From NCBI GenBank assembly GCA_040877285.1, contig JBBDNZ010000209.1, positions 1 through 10,756 on the forward strand: a stretch of 10,756 bases of DNA, read 5' to 3'. The first letter of the stretch is position 1. Each line of letters begins with the position of its first letter. Positions 1-6,496 of this stretch are shown here, in pieces. Origin of the DNA: CANKHA01 sp040877285. Lineage in GTDB: Bacteria; Pseudomonadota; Alphaproteobacteria; Rhizobiales; Xanthobacteraceae. The notes under the pieces were generated by a model. The model searched no databases and was not told the DNA's origin. It worked only from the letters and a program-made list of their open reading frames with translations. Both the position numbers and the translations under genes were made by a program.

Positions 1-677
1 ACGATGCGGCCGGTCAGCGCCGAGCGCGCCTCCGAGCTTTTTTTCGAGCGGTCGCGCATGCGCGGCACGAAATAGATCAGCAGCGCGATGTAGCCGGCGA
101 ACCACAGCAGGAGAGGCAGCGTCAGCCAGATGTCGGCGGCGGCCAGCAAGACAATGGCCGTGGTGCCGTAGACGAGCACGTACCAGACGGCGGTGACGGC
201 GGCGACCAGTGTCTGGCGCATGGCGCCGGCGGTATGCATCACCCGGCTGGAAATGCGGCCGGCAAAGTCGTTCTGAAAGAAGGCCCAGCTCTGGCGCACG
301 ACATGCCAATGCGACTGCCAGCGGATCAGGTTGGTGAAGGGGCCGGCGATCGCCTGATTGGTGACAAGGTAGCGCGCGAAGGTGACGATGGGCCGCGCCA
401 CCAGCATCACCACCGCCATGCCGGCGAGCACGGGCCAGGTTTCGGCAAGAAAGCGGTCGGCCGGGATCGTGCTCACCAGGGTGACGATGCGGCCGATGAA
501 CCAGGGGACCGCCGCATCGAGTAGAGCCACGAACAGCTCGATCACGAACAAGCCAACGAAAAGCCACTTGGCCTGACGGGCGAAGTGCCAAATGAAGGCA
601 AGCAAGCCGGGCGGAGGCTCCGGCCGGTCCGGGGGCGCGGTCGGGTTCAACAGACTTTCGAATCGGCGCAATAACAT
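1..677 (-). CDS. ABC transporter ATP-binding/permease, N-terminal part (partial)
   Basis: The reading frame is open from ATG at 675-677 to the left edge, giving 225 residues with no stop. Residues 1-30 are Pro-rich and cytoplasmic. Hydrophobic helices lie at about 37-58, 80-100, 157-180 and 182-205, as in a type I exporter transmembrane domain. The stretch FFQNDFAGRISSRVM (about 133-147) is the typical intracellular loop after TM2 of fused ABC exporters, with the conserved DFAGRI core. The nucleotide-binding domain (Walker A, signature, Walker B) would lie beyond the window, so the ATPase half is inferred from the family. The substrate cannot be told. No strong Shine-Dalgarno precedes the ATG; a GTG two codons upstream (681-683) is an alternative start. 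The gene is transcribed away from the SemiSWEET gene across a 237-bp spacer. Confidence 0.85.
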   Translation of the reverse strand, partial: MLLRRFESLLNPTAPPDRPEPPPGLLAFIWHFARQAKWLFVGLFVIELFVALLDAAVPWFIGRIVTLVSTIPADRFLAETWPVLAGMAVVMLVARPIVTFARYLVTNQAIAGPFTNLIRWQSHWHVVRQSWAFFQNDFAGRISSRVMHTAGAMRQTLVAAVTAVWYVLVYGTTAIVLLAAADIWLTLPLLLWFAGYIALLIYFVPRMRDRSKKSSEARSALTGRI

Positions 678-914
678 CGTCACATCATAATAGAACAAAG
701 CCGCCGGCGGCGGGGGTGTCCGCACCGCGGCGGCGGATTATTTTGGCACGGCAATGGGTATATCGGCGCCCCGTGACCGAACCGTGGCGGCCTCCTGCCG
801 CTTCGGCGGTCGCCCACGACGGTAAGAATAGGCCCATTGCAACCAAGACTATACCATTGAGAATATTCCACGGCGCGAAATCGTGGGCGGCCAAGGACAA
901 GTCAGGCGGGAGCT
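678..914. other. intergenic spacer between divergent genes
   Basis: This 237-bp spacer separates the ABC exporter (-) and SemiSWEET (+) starts and probably holds both promoters. No convincing -35/-10 pair or operator could be assigned. Short open frames here include a minus-strand one (685-900) that starts with TTG and encodes one hydrophobic stretch followed by an unstructured Arg-rich tail. It has no ribosome binding site and is not called as a gene. Confidence 0.4.
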
Positions 915-1175
915 ATGGATCCGATCATCGTTAACCTGGTGGGGGGCGCGGCGGCGACCCTGACCACGCTATGCTGGCTGCCGCAGGCGATCAGGATCAT
1001 CCGCACGCGGGACGCCGCGGCGGTATCGCTGCTGACCTATTCGGTCTTCGCCGCCGGCCTGGTGCTCTGGCTGAACTACGGAATTTTACTCGGAAGCTGG
1101 CCAATCATCGGCGCCAATGTGGTGACGCTGGTGCCGGTCATCGGCATCATTCTTCTGAAGCTGCGCCACGGCTGA
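915..1175 (+). CDS. SemiSWEET sugar transporter (PQ-loop/MtN3 family)
   Basis: An 86-residue protein with three predicted transmembrane helices (about 4-27, 37-60, 62-83), the size and topology of a bacterial SemiSWEET. These dimerise to form one sugar pathway in the inner membrane and move small sugars such as sucrose or glucose down their gradient. Visible family features are the WLPQ motif in TM1 (P23-Q24), the Ser/Thr-rich TM2 start after an Arg-Thr-Arg-Asp loop, LWLNYG at 51-56, and a TM3 Asn (N68) matching the conserved pocket Asn. The start is ATG 915 with GGGAG only 2 nt upstream, which is unusually close, but no other in-frame start fits the first helix. The stop lies 12 bp from the stop of the convergent glycosyltransferase gene. 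The exact substrate is not determinable. Confidence 0.88.
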   Translation: MDPIIVNLVGGAAATLTTLCWLPQAIRIIRTRDAAAVSLLTYSVFAAGLVLWLNYGILLGSWPIIGANVVTLVPVIGIILLKLRHG

Positions 1176-1187
1176 AGCGAGCGTGCG

Positions 1188-2507
1188 TCAAAGCCCGAGC
1201 GGTCCGCCGAACAGACGAAAGACCAGCGGCCCGGCGATGAACAAGACGATGAGCGCGGCGCGCCAGCGCGGCTGCTCGACCGCCGACAACAGCGAAAGTC
1301 CGGCCAGCGGTACGACGGCGGCGAGCGGCAGGTAATAGCGGGGATAGGCGTCCATCATCCAGCCGCTCGACAGATGACGGTCATAGCTGAACAGGATGTT
1401 GCAGGCGAGCGTCGCCGCGATCGCCAGAAGGCCGGCGACGGCGACGATGTCGATGGCGCTCTCCTTCCCCCGCGCGAGGCGGCGGATGGAAACGCCGAAG
1501 CCCGCCACGGCGCAAAGCAGCGCGGCAACGGGCAGCACCAGCGCGGCGTAGTTCAAAGGATTGCGCGGGGCGAGCGCCGGCATCCAGCCGGCGACGAAGT
1601 CGGACAGGAAATGGATTCCGTAAGCGGGAAACGACAGCCGCGCGGCGTCCGCCCAGCCGGTGGCGCGCGCGCCGGTTTCCAGCAGCGCGATTTGCGCCGG
1701 CGTGTTCGGCGTGGGGCTGCCGTATTGGGCGACGAATGCCGCATAGGGGGCGGGCACGAGCATGGCCGCGAGCGCGATGGGAATGATCCATTGGCGGCGG
1801 AAACGGCCGCGCCACATGAGATAAAGAAAAATCCCCGCCAATAGTCCGCCGGTGAGCAGCAATCCGGTGAGCTTCGCCCAGGATGCGACGAGCGCGCCCG
1901 CCAGAGCCGCGAGCAGCCAGGCGGTCCGTCCCGTTGAAACGAGCTGCCAAGCCGCAAGCGTGGCGACGGCGCCGCCGGCGAAGGCGGCATTGTCGGGATT
2001 GACCGCGCCCGCCAGCGGCGCGAGCACGGGAATGCAGGCCAGCGGCACGCAATAGGCATAGAGGCGCAAGCGGTCGAAACCGGCGAAAAGACCGACTGTC
2101 ATGGCCGCCGCCAGCCCGGCGGCGACGATGACGATGTTGAGAAAACGATGGATCAGCACCGCGCCGGGATTGTTTTCGATTGCCGGGCCGAGCCGCGCCA
2201 GCAGCGCGTAGTAGAACGGCGGGTGGTTCAGATAATTCGCTTCGCCGGTGAAGCGGAAAGTCTGCGGGTCGAGCATCCGCAAGTTTTCCAAGGCGGGCCA
2301 GATGCCGGTGCCGCGCTGCATCTCGGCGGCATAGGATAGGTGCGCCACTTCGTCGAAACCTTGCGTGACATCCTTGCGCTGGGCGCCGAAGACGGCGGCG
2401 AGCATGAACAGCAGCAGAATAACGGCGACGATGGCGACGCCGGCCCCGGCCCCGGCCGCGGGGCGGTCGCCCATCAGCGGGGCGCTATGTAAATCGATAC
2501 TGCCCAC
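1188..2507 (-). CDS. multi-pass GT-C type glycosyltransferase (ArnT/PMT-like)
   Basis: A 439-residue, very hydrophobic protein with about ten or more membrane helices, the first at about 22-42. Directly after TM1 is DVTQGFDEVAHLSYA (46-60), whose Asp-Glu pair (D52-E53) matches the catalytic acidic motif in the first periplasmic loop of GT-C enzymes (PMT, ArnT and DUF2142-like). NHPPFYYALL (94-103) is the next typical conserved patch, and DAYPRYYLPL near the C-terminus resembles the late-loop motif of the same group. By family knowledge these enzymes move a sugar from a polyprenyl-phosphate carrier to a periplasmic acceptor; donor and acceptor are unknown. The 2505-2507 start is GTG; an ATG at 2472-2474 (residue 12) is an alternative, and neither has a clear Shine-Dalgarno. 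The gene lies 61 bp downstream of the SH3-like gene on the same strand and may be co-transcribed with it. Confidence 0.8.
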   Translation of the reverse strand: MGSIDLHSAPLMGDRPAAGAGAGVAIVAVILLLFMLAAVFGAQRKDVTQGFDEVAHLSYAAEMQRGTGIWPALENLRMLDPQTFRFTGEANYLNHPPFYYALLARLGPAIENNPGAVLIHRFLNIVIVAAGLAAAMTVGLFAGFDRLRLYAYCVPLACIPVLAPLAGAVNPDNAAFAGGAVATLAAWQLVSTGRTAWLLAALAGALVASWAKLTGLLLTGGLLAGIFLYLMWRGRFRRQWIIPIALAAMLVPAPYAAFVAQYGSPTPNTPAQIALLETGARATGWADAARLSFPAYGIHFLSDFVAGWMPALAPRNPLNYAALVLPVAALLCAVAGFGVSIRRLARGKESAIDIVAVAGLLAIAATLACNILFSYDRHLSSGWMMDAYPRYYLPLAAVVPLAGLSLLSAVEQPRWRAALIVLFIAGPLVFRLFGGPLGL

Positions 2508-2568
2508 GCCCGGCAGAGTGCCCGCCGCGGGTTAAGCAATCGCTAGGCGGGTGGAGCCGTGTACGAGT

Positions 2569-3345
2569 TCAATGGCCGGCGGCGATAGAGCCGGCGATAT
2601 GCCAGCGTCCCGTCGCGTCTTTGCGATAGCAAAGCCGGTCGCCATGCAGAGGCAAGAGCATGGCGGCGGCGGCGTAGCCGGTTCTGCCGCTGGGCGCCGC
2701 CACCGCCACCCAATCTTCGGGCAGAGGGCCGACGTCGAGCAGGCGGACAAAATACGGCCCGAGCGTCTCGATGATCCTGGCCGTGGGCCGCGGCCCGGCA
2801 CGCAGGGCCATGCCTTCCTCGCGCGGGTATCGCCAAACGGCGGCATCGGTGCCGGTGGCGGCGACCAATTGATCGAAGTCGACCAGGTCGTATTGCGGCC
2901 GGGCCGGCGCGCAAATCACGCCGGGCCGCGAGGGCAGCGGTGTGGCGCTGGTCAGTGCGGCAAAGCCGGCCAGAGCGTTCCAGCCGCCGCCGCCTCCGCT
3001 TTCCAGACGGATGGCGGCGGCAAGATTTTCCGCCGGCGAGCGCTGCGGATCGAAGCCGCCGGAAAGATCGCCGTCCCAAAAAAATCCCCGAGCGGCGACC
3101 AGAGGAACGAGCTCCGCATAAATTCGATCCTTGGCAACCTTGGCGAGTTGAGCGCGGAAGGCGGCGAAGTTTGGATCGTCGGGCGCCGGCGCGATTTTCA
3201 CCGCCACTGGCTTGTAAGGTTCTTCCTGCGCCAGCTTGCCGGCGGGGGTGGACATGGCCGGCGGCGCCTGCGCGTTGGCAGAATCCAGTGCAGCGGCCAG
3301 CAAGGCCGCCGCTATTCCAGTGAAAATGACATGGGCACGAGGCAT
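2569..3345 (-). CDS. periplasmic SH3-like domain protein
   Basis: A 258-residue protein beginning with a Sec signal peptide (MPRAHVIF, hydrophobic core 8-20, likely cleavage after the ANA at 23-25). A middle helical region (about 57-130) contains a run of five Gly (117-121). The C-terminal part, about 175-258, reads like a bacterial SH3-type fold: MALRAGPRPTARIIETL, then DWVAVAAPSGRTGYA with the Gly-Tyr near the end of the domain, then GRWHIAG. Such domains usually bind peptide or cell-wall ligands, so a periplasmic role is likely, but no catalytic motif is visible. It lies just upstream of the GT-C gene on the same strand and 114 bp from the divergent DMT gene. No strong Shine-Dalgarno precedes the ATG. 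An in-frame-shifted overlapping open frame to 3466 is Arg-rich and rejected. Confidence 0.75.
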   Translation of the reverse strand: MPRAHVIFTGIAAALLAAALDSANAQAPPAMSTPAGKLAQEEPYKPVAVKIAPAPDDPNFAAFRAQLAKVAKDRIYAELVPLVAARGFFWDGDLSGGFDPQRSPAENLAAAIRLESGGGGGWNALAGFAALTSATPLPSRPGVICAPARPQYDLVDFDQLVAATGTDAAVWRYPREEGMALRAGPRPTARIIETLGPYFVRLLDVGPLPEDWVAVAAPSGRTGYAAAAMLLPLHGDRLCYRKDATGRWHIAGSIAAGH

Positions 3346-3459
3346 GATCGGGCGTCGAATCGGAGGCTCGTTTCCCGACCTTAACGTTCACCATCTCCCA
3401 GCGCACCCGCGCATTACATCCGCCCGCCGCCAAGCACGCGGCCATCCCCCAACCTCGCC

Positions 3460-3810
3460 ATGCCAACCCTGTCGCCTTATCTGCTGCCCATCCTGCTGCT
3501 CGCCGGCTCCAACATTTTCATGACGCTCGCCTGGTACGGCCACCTGCGTTTCAAGGCGGCGCCGCTCGCCGCCGTGATCCTGGTAAGCTGGCTCATCGCC
3601 TTCATCGAATATTGCCTGGCGGTGCCGGCCAACCGCTGGGGCAACGCCGTCTATTCCACCGCGCAGCTCAAGACCATGCAGGAGATCATTACGCTCCTGG
3701 TCTTCGCCGGATTTTCGATGGTCTATCTGAAGGAGCCGCTGGCCTGGAACCACGGCATCGGCTTCGCGCTGATCGCGGCCGGCGCCTTTTTCGTCTTTCA
3801 CCGATGGTGA
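3460..3810 (+). CDS. DMT family protein (DUF486)
   Basis: A 116-residue inner-membrane protein with four predicted helices (about 6-26, 33-53, 74-91, 98-114). It carries the hallmark segments of DUF486 (DMT_6, drug/metabolite transporter superfamily): TLAWYGHLRF (22-31), EYCLAVPANRWG (50-61), and the QLKTMQE segment (69-75) leading into TM3. Length matches the family's usual 110-120 residues. Four-helix DMT proteins generally work as dimers; the substrate of this subfamily is not established. The start codon lacks an obvious Shine-Dalgarno, but the first helix begins right after it and no better start exists. Its stop is 28 bp from the stop of the convergent two-helix gene, with a hairpin between them. 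Confidence 0.88.
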   Translation: MPTLSPYLLPILLLAGSNIFMTLAWYGHLRFKAAPLAAVILVSWLIAFIEYCLAVPANRWGNAVYSTAQLKTMQEIITLLVFAGFSMVYLKEPLAWNHGIGFALIAAGAFFVFHRW

Positions 3811-3815
3811 TGGTT

Positions 3816-3840
3816 GCCGCGCAAGCGGCCGGCGCGGTTT
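3816..3840 (+). terminator. candidate hairpin terminator between convergent genes
   Basis: Two alternative stems fit: GCCGC-GCAA-GCGGC (3816-3829), closed by a GNRA-type tetraloop, and CCGCGC (3817-3822) with GCGCGG (3832-3837) followed by TTT. It sits exactly between two stop codons (3808-3810 on + and 3839-3841 on -). The U-tract is only three bases, so intrinsic termination is plausible rather than certain. Confidence 0.35.
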
Positions 3841-4132
3841 AGTCCTCGCGCGGTGTCCCCGCGCCGTGCCAAGCCGTCACGGCGGTGAGGGCGCCCATGC
3901 CGGCAAAAACGATGCCGAGAAACAAGGCGACGGCAATATGCCCGTCGCTGCCGCCGGCCGCGGCGATCTCGCCGGCCCGGGCAATGCCGATGGTGACCGC
4001 TGTCGCGGCGATCACGGTGGAGACCGCGAGCGCGGCACTGGCGATCAGCGCCAGCGCGGTGCGTTGCCGCGCCGACTGCCGAGCAAGGGTGGGCCGGGCG
4101 AACCCGGCGCATGCATCTTTGGGCATGGTCAT
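3839..4132 (-). CDS. small two-helix membrane protein, function unknown
   Basis: Not recognised as any known family. From the chosen ATG (4130-4132) it has 97 residues: a short basic N-terminus, one long hydrophobic stretch of Ala/Val/Ile (about residues 26-53), a short Gly/Ser-containing loop (GGSDGH), a second helix (about 64-88) and a polar C-terminal tail ending GTPRED. The frame extends upstream to an ATG at 4217-4219 (126 residues). The shorter start is preferred because AGAAGGG (4141-4147) lies 8 nt from it, while the upstream ATGs at 4160-4162 and 4217-4219 have no ribosome binding site and add polar, non-conserved-looking sequence. ATGs at 4136-4138 and 4124-4126 are also possible. 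It follows the glutathione S-transferase gene on the same strand. The frame is hydrophobic and coherent, while opposite-strand frames here are Gly/Arg-rich, supporting this as the coding strand. Confidence 0.6.
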   Translation of the reverse strand: MTMPKDACAGFARPTLARQSARQRTALALIASAALAVSTVIAATAVTIGIARAGEIAAAGGSDGHIAVALFLGIVFAGMGALTAVTAWHGAGTPRED

Positions 4133-4140
4133 GGTCATGT

Positions 4141-4147
4141 CCCTTCT
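4141..4147 (-). promoter_or_regulatory. ribosome binding site deciding the start at 4132
   Basis: AGAAGGG on the minus strand stands 8 nt upstream of ATG 4130-4132 and only 2 nt upstream of ATG 4136-4138, favouring the former in a cluster of three in-frame ATGs (MTMTM). Confidence 0.5.
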
Positions 4148-4280
4148 GAGCGAATCGGTCATGCCACAAAGATTAAGCCGGATACCGGCGGGCGTCCGGC
4201 CGGACTGGGGCGAAGCCATTGAGAAATCGCGGCATTTTGGTGGCGCCGGTTAATGCAAGGTTAAGGCGGCGCTGCTGGCG

Positions 4281-4913
4281 CTATTCCACCGCCACGGGCT
4301 GCACCGGCTGCCATTCCATCGGGACGTGGCCGGGCTCGGCGGCGACGCGTTCGAGCCAGGCGCGCACATAAGGGAAAGCGCTGAGGTCGAACTCGCACTG
4401 GTCCGCGATATGCGTATAGGCATAGAGCGCGATGTCGGCGATCGAATAGCGTTCGTCCACGAAGAAGCGGTGCGTCTTCAGGTGCTTCTCCATCACGCCA
4501 AGCGCGCGGTGGCCATCCTCCATCCAGTCTTCGAACGCGTGGCGTTGCAGCTCGCGGCCGCCCTTCACCAGCATCAGCCAGAACCAGGCCGCGCCGATGT
4601 TCGGTTCCAGGCTGTGCTGCTCGAAGAACATCCATTGCAGCGTCGCCGCGCGCTCGATCGGGCCTTCCGGCACGAGCGGCGTGCCGTTGGCGAGGAACCA
4701 GAGGATGGCGTTGGATTCCGCAAGATGGCGGCCGGGCGCGACTTCCAGCAGCGGCACCTGGCCACTGGGGTTCATCGCCAGAAATTCCGGCGTGTGGCTA
4801 TCGCCCTTGAGGATGTCGACTTCCTGCAGCCGATGGGGAATGGCCAGCTTGGCCAGCGCAAGCCGCACCTTGTAGCTGTTCCCCGAACGCTGCATGGAAT
4901 AGAGCGTATACAT
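4281..4913 (-). CDS. glutathione S-transferase family protein
   Basis: A 210-residue cytosolic protein of standard GST length. The N-terminal thioredoxin-like domain (about 1-78) begins MYTLYSMQRSGNSYKVRLAL, with Ser10 and Ser13 in the usual region of the catalytic Ser/Tyr/Cys. GQVPLLE (51-57) carries the cis-Pro (P54) that binds the glutathione backbone, and AES (65-67) gives the gamma-glutamyl contacts. The helical C-terminal domain (about 85-200) contains the folding N-capping box S157-I-A-D160 followed by IALYAYTH. By family it conjugates or reduces substrates with glutathione; the substrate is unknown. The ATG at 4911-4913 is chosen because GGGGGA (4919-4924) precedes it by 5 nt and the GST fold starts immediately. 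The same frame stays open to 5147, but that extension overlaps the neighbouring gene and resembles no GST. It is followed 61 bp or more downstream by the two-helix gene. Confidence 0.9.
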   Translation of the reverse strand: MYTLYSMQRSGNSYKVRLALAKLAIPHRLQEVDILKGDSHTPEFLAMNPSGQVPLLEVAPGRHLAESNAILWFLANGTPLVPEGPIERAATLQWMFFEQHSLEPNIGAAWFWLMLVKGGRELQRHAFEDWMEDGHRALGVMEKHLKTHRFFVDERYSIADIALYAYTHIADQCEFDLSAFPYVRAWLERVAAEPGHVPMEWQPVQPVAVE

Positions 4914-5073
4914 TCCGGTCCCCCGGGAGCCTTGCGCGAAAATTCTTCCTATACAGCCGATAGAGCGGCAAAGTCCGGCAATTGCAAGGCGGGCATGACG
5001 CGCCGATTCAGAACGGCGTGAATGGATTCGTGTCGCCGCATTTGAAACAAATACGTCATCGGTGCGCAAAATT
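4914..5073 (-). other. spacer upstream of the GST gene
   Basis: A 160-bp gap between the GT87 stop and the GST start on the same strand. It is less GC-rich than the genes and probably holds a GST promoter. On the minus strand GGACTT is followed after 17 nt by TATAGG, a weak match that I would not call firmly. No operator or hairpin is clear. Confidence 0.3.
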
Positions 5074-6348
5074 TTAGAACGCCGCCACCGACAAGTCGCG
5101 CGATTGGCTGGCGGTCTCCGTTCGAGCGCGGCGCAGCAATAAAACAAAGGCGACGAGCATCAGCGGCACCGCCAGCGGCAGCGAGGTGACTTCGGTAAAG
5201 CTGCGCGCGATCAGCGGCATCAGCCAGAGCGCGGCAAGCAGCGTTTTTTCCCAGGGGAGAAAACCGCGCGCCAGTCCCGCGGCGGCAAGGAAGGCAATGG
5301 CGGGCGCCAGCGCCATGAGGTCATAGTCCAGGCTGTAAGGCGTGGCGAGAATACTGGCGAGAATGAGACCCGCTGCTTTCACCGGAAAGGCGGCGGTGCT
5401 GCGCCAGAGCCAGACTGTCGCGGCGGCGAGAACGAGCGTGACGATTGCTTGAATCGCATAGGCCAGAGGGAGCGGGCCGCCCCACATCCGCACCCAGGAA
5501 AACACGCTTTGGATCTTGTGCCAGCCGGTGTTGCCCGCTTCCAGCACGACCTCGCGGGTGAAATGAGCGGAGGCGAAAAAGGCGGACCAGATATCGGAAC
5601 CGAAGACGAGCGTGGCGGCCACGACAAGCGCACCCACGATGACGGCGGCGGCGGCGAAGGTTTTCCAGCGGCCGGTGGCCATGAGTGCCAGCGGGATCAG
5701 CAATCCGAATTGCGGCTTGTAGGCGAGCAGGCCGAACAGAATGCCGGCCGCGATGGGCCTGCGGTCGAGCAGCGCCAGCGCAAAACCGATCAGCGCCGCG
5801 GTCAAAAAGCCGTTCTGGCCGTGACCAAGATTGACGAACACGGCCGGGTAGGCGATGGCGAGCAGGAGCCAGAGGTGATCGGCTGCGCGCGCCGCGCTTT
5901 CTTCACCTCTCCCCGCCCGGCGGGGAGAGGGAGAAACGATCGCGTGAATGGAGATCAGATACAGCGCTAGCGTCGCGCCCTGCCACAGCGCGAGCGCCGG
6001 CAGATAGGGCAGCAGGGCCAAAAGTGCGGCGATGAAGAGAAAGAACGGCGGGTAATGCCAGCCATAGAAGGGCGTGGCATCGCCGAAGATGACCTTCTCG
6101 CGGGCATGTTGCGCCGGAGCGTTGAAGGCCAGCTCCGGCCGGCCTTCCAGCACATAGGTACCGGCGGCATAGACGTTGGAGAAATCGGTGCCGATGGGGC
6201 GGCCTCGGTAGTCGCTCAGCCCGCTAGCGGTGGCGACAATATAGAGAATGCCGGCGAGCGAGGCGATCAACGCCGCCAGGGCCCACAGGCGCGCCCGCTC
6301 GCGGGTGAGCCAGGGGCCATTACGCAATGAATCTATGAAACCGCCCAT
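5074..6348 (-). CDS. GT87 (DUF2029) membrane glycosyltransferase
   Basis: A 424-residue multi-pass inner-membrane protein with about ten helices, the first at about 21-43. It matches the GT87/DUF2029 family of polyprenyl-phosphate-sugar dependent (mannosyl)transferases: GTDFSNVYAAG (53-63) with the first-loop Asp (D55), WHYPPFFLF (97-105), NLGHGQNGFL (173-182), AYKPQFGLL (209-217) and TPYSLDYDLMAL (336-347). Donor and acceptor are not identifiable; no polyprenyl-phosphate sugar synthase is near. The start is well supported: GGAGG (6354-6358) lies 5 nt before the ATG. An odd feature is residues 140-148 (PSPRRAGRG), encoded by a perfect 25-bp palindrome, in a polar loop between two helices; the surrounding 138-156 segment looks like inserted sequence. 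The C-terminal tail is short and polar. It is divergent from the aminotransferase gene across 148 bp. Confidence 0.87.
   Translation of the reverse strand: MGGFIDSLRNGPWLTRERARLWALAALIASLAGILYIVATASGLSDYRGRPIGTDFSNVYAAGTYVLEGRPELAFNAPAQHAREKVIFGDATPFYGWHYPPFFLFIAALLALLPYLPALALWQGATLALYLISIHAIVSPSPRRAGRGEESAARAADHLWLLLAIAYPAVFVNLGHGQNGFLTAALIGFALALLDRRPIAAGILFGLLAYKPQFGLLIPLALMATGRWKTFAAAAVIVGALVVAATLVFGSDIWSAFFASAHFTREVVLEAGNTGWHKIQSVFSWVRMWGGPLPLAYAIQAIVTLVLAAATVWLWRSTAAFPVKAAGLILASILATPYSLDYDLMALAPAIAFLAAAGLARGFLPWEKTLLAALWLMPLIARSFTEVTSLPLAVPLMLVAFVLLLRRARTETASQSRDLSVAAF
5906..5930. repeat. perfect 25-bp palindrome inside the GT87 gene
   Basis: Two 12-base arms, CCTCTCCCCGCC and GGCGGGGAGAGG, flank a single central C with every pair complementary. 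The composition and core (ctccccgcc/ggcggggag) resemble the short palindromic elements dispersed between genes in rhizobial genomes. Here it is within a coding frame and translated as Pro-Ser-Pro-Arg-Arg-Ala-Gly-Arg-Gly. Confidence 0.7.
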
Positions 6349-6405
6349 CGGGACCTCCGGTCCGTGCGACAGCTCTAGCAGCGGCGGATTAAGGGAGGGT
6401 TTTTA

Positions 6406-6428
6406 CTCTCTCCCACAAGGGGCGAGGG
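6406..6428. repeat. imperfect palindromic element, divergent intergenic region
   Basis: CTCTCCC (6408-6414) and GGGCGAG (6420-6426) pair with one mismatch around a short ACAAG loop. On the minus strand it reads as the ccctcgccccttgtgggagag form familiar as a dispersed repeat in rhizobial intergenic DNA. It lies about 70 bp upstream of the aminotransferase start and shares the CTCTCCC arm type with the palindrome inside the GT87 gene. Confidence 0.5.
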
Positions 6429-6496
6429 TTAGACATTTCCGTCTTGCCGTTGTCCCTTTGCGCCTTTAGGAACAGGCGCGAATTACGGAGATTCCC

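Noticed and set aside
234..576. Plus-strand frames over the ABC transporter
   Set aside because: They are His/Gly/Asp-rich shadows of the minus-strand membrane domain, which has clear helices and a DFAGRI motif.
685..900. 71-residue minus-strand frame with a hydrophobic N-terminal stretch
   Set aside because: It starts with TTG, has no ribosome binding site, and after about 35 residues turns into an Arg-rich, low-complexity tail. A decayed small membrane protein cannot be excluded.
4914..5147. N-terminal extension of the GST gene to ATG 5147
   Set aside because: It overlaps the end of the GT87 gene, has no GST homology, and the GST fold and a ribosome binding site start exactly at 4913.
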